From an uncultured Verrucomicrobiota bacterium (lineage in GTDB: Bacteria; Verrucomicrobiota; Verrucomicrobiia; Opitutales; Opitutaceae): 6,472 bases of DNA. This document shows positions 6,128-6,472 of this stretch, piece by piece. The notes under the pieces were generated by a model. It saw nothing but the letters and a program-made list of their open reading frames with translations, made no database searches and was not told where the DNA came from. The stretch is taken from contig CAIXIZ010000088.1 of the NCBI GenBank assembly GCA_903919625.1, positions 1-6,472 on the forward strand, given 5' to 3'. A program made the translations under genes and the position numbers. Every line of letters begins with the position of its first letter. Position 1 is the first letter of the stretch.

Positions 6128-6330
6128 TTGGAAACGGGGGCGGTGGGTTTGATGGTCGTGGACTTCTGGTCGAGGTCGCCGAAAAAGTCATCCAGGGCCC
6201 GGTCGACTTTCACATTCACATCGAGGGTGCCATGGACGTTTACTTCGACGGGATCGACCGTCATGTGGACGTTAAGACAGCCGGTGAGCACGCAGGCGGC
6301 GAAGGCGATAACGGGGAGGACGCGCGACAT
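6124..6330 (-). CDS. ynbE: YnbE-like outer-membrane lipoprotein
   Basis: This 68-residue precursor has a short lipoprotein signal (MSRVLPVIAFAACV) ending in the lipobox L15-T16-G17-C18. Cys18 would be lipidated, and the next residue, Leu, is not an inner-membrane retention signal. The mature part has an alternating beta-strand pattern, VEVNVHGTLDVNVKVD (28-43), followed by a helix-like ALDDFFGDLDQ, matching the small YnbE family. In E. coli YnbE is reported to form beta-strand stacks that join the C-terminus of YdbH to the outer membrane. The ATG at 6330 was chosen; an in-frame TTG at 6348 would add six residues (MLKHET). No Shine-Dalgarno sequence is visible. It overlaps the following YdbL-like gene by four bases. 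The usual upstream partner, YdbH, is not in the window; it would be expected beyond 6472 on this strand. Confidence 0.83.
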   Translation of the reverse strand: MSRVLPVIAFAACVLTGCLNVHMTVDPVEVNVHGTLDVNVKVDRALDDFFGDLDQKSTTIKPTAPVSK

Positions 6331-6343
6331 GGTTTCATGTTTG

Positions 6344-6435
6344 AGCAATGACCGCCTATGGCAACCAAAGTTTCAATGTCCTTGGGTCTGATTCCCCGAA
6401 GCTGGCTTCGGCTTGGTTGGAGTAGGGGCGTTGCT
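6344..6435. repeat. Nested imperfect inverted repeat (structured intergenic element)
   Basis: A 92-bp stretch upstream of the YnbE-like gene folds back on itself in nested arms. AGCAA (6344-6348) pairs with TTGCT (6431-6435); CCTA (6355-6358) with TAGG (6423-6426); CAACCAA (6362-6368) with TTGGTTG (6413-6419). Near the right side is a perfect inner hairpin, CCGAAGC (6396-6402) and GCTTCGG (6405-6411). Unpaired bases lie mostly at 6371-6395. The design resembles a dispersed intergenic palindromic repeat (REP/MITE-like) or a structured leader. It is the main content of 6331-6472, where no convincing gene is visible. No second copy is present in this window. Confidence 0.45.
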
Positions 6436-6472
6436 GGACGACGCCCGGATCGGAGGGCGGCGACCAGCACCG

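Noticed and set aside
6356..6472. Minus-strand open frames running in from the right edge, including a Pro/Lys-rich one ending at 6373 that could be the C-terminal tail of a YdbH protein
   Set aside because: All three minus frames are open for a similar length, none has a recognisable motif, and the stretch is largely covered by the nested inverted repeat. A YdbH tail remains possible but unsupported.

Overview
The window reads as chromosomal DNA from a GC-rich Gram-negative bacterium. A member of the Verrucomicrobiota, near Opitutaceae, is my best guess. Diderm status follows from an outer-membrane-type lipoprotein paired with a YdbL-like periplasmic protein, a secretion/pilus ATPase, and two genes with export signals. 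The lineage guess rests on the style of the uracil-DNA glycosylase and of the YnbE/YdbL pair, recalled rather than searched. I see no IS element, prophage, CRISPR array, tRNA or rRNA.

Layout, left to right. (1) Positions 1-795 (+) hold the C-terminal ATPase half of a GspE/PilB-family traffic ATPase, cut by the left window edge. (2) An AT-rich spacer leads to 978-1334 (+), a small stand-alone Hpt phosphotransfer protein. (3) A GC-rich, hairpin-prone convergent junction follows. (4) A three-gene minus-strand cluster is read right to left: an FMN-binding split-barrel protein of the pyridoxamine-phosphate-oxidase superfamily (3044-3487), riboflavin synthase (2358-2954) and a family-4-like uracil-DNA glycosylase (1395-2345). 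(5) A 175-bp divergent region carries a perfect 12-bp palindrome. (6) At 3663-4979 (+) lies a membrane protein that joins a BAM/GIDE-like N-terminal domain to a LemA domain. (7) After a second convergent junction come minus-strand genes: gamma-class carbonic anhydrase (5094-5663), a YdbL/DUF1318 periplasmic protein (5747-6127) and a YnbE-like lipoprotein (6124-6330). (8) The right edge, 6331-6472, holds a long nested inverted repeat and no convincing gene.

How the genes fit together. The YnbE-like and YdbL-like genes overlap by ATGA, as expected of the accessory parts of an AsmA-like YdbH intermembrane lipid-transport bridge. The large YdbH partner is predicted just right of the window but is not seen. 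The riboflavin synthase and flavoprotein genes are a sensible pair (flavin supply and flavin use); the glycosylase starts 12 bp after ribE and is probably co-transcribed. The other neighbours show no clear functional link.

No wholly new system is evident. The points most worth following are the BAM/GIDE-LemA fusion, the glycosylase that lacks most of the family's iron-sulfur cysteines, the YnbE-YdbL pair with the carbonic anhydrase behind it, and the nested inverted repeat upstream of the lipoprotein gene. Start codons mostly lack a visible Shine-Dalgarno sequence, so starts were chosen from conserved N-termini and signal peptides.
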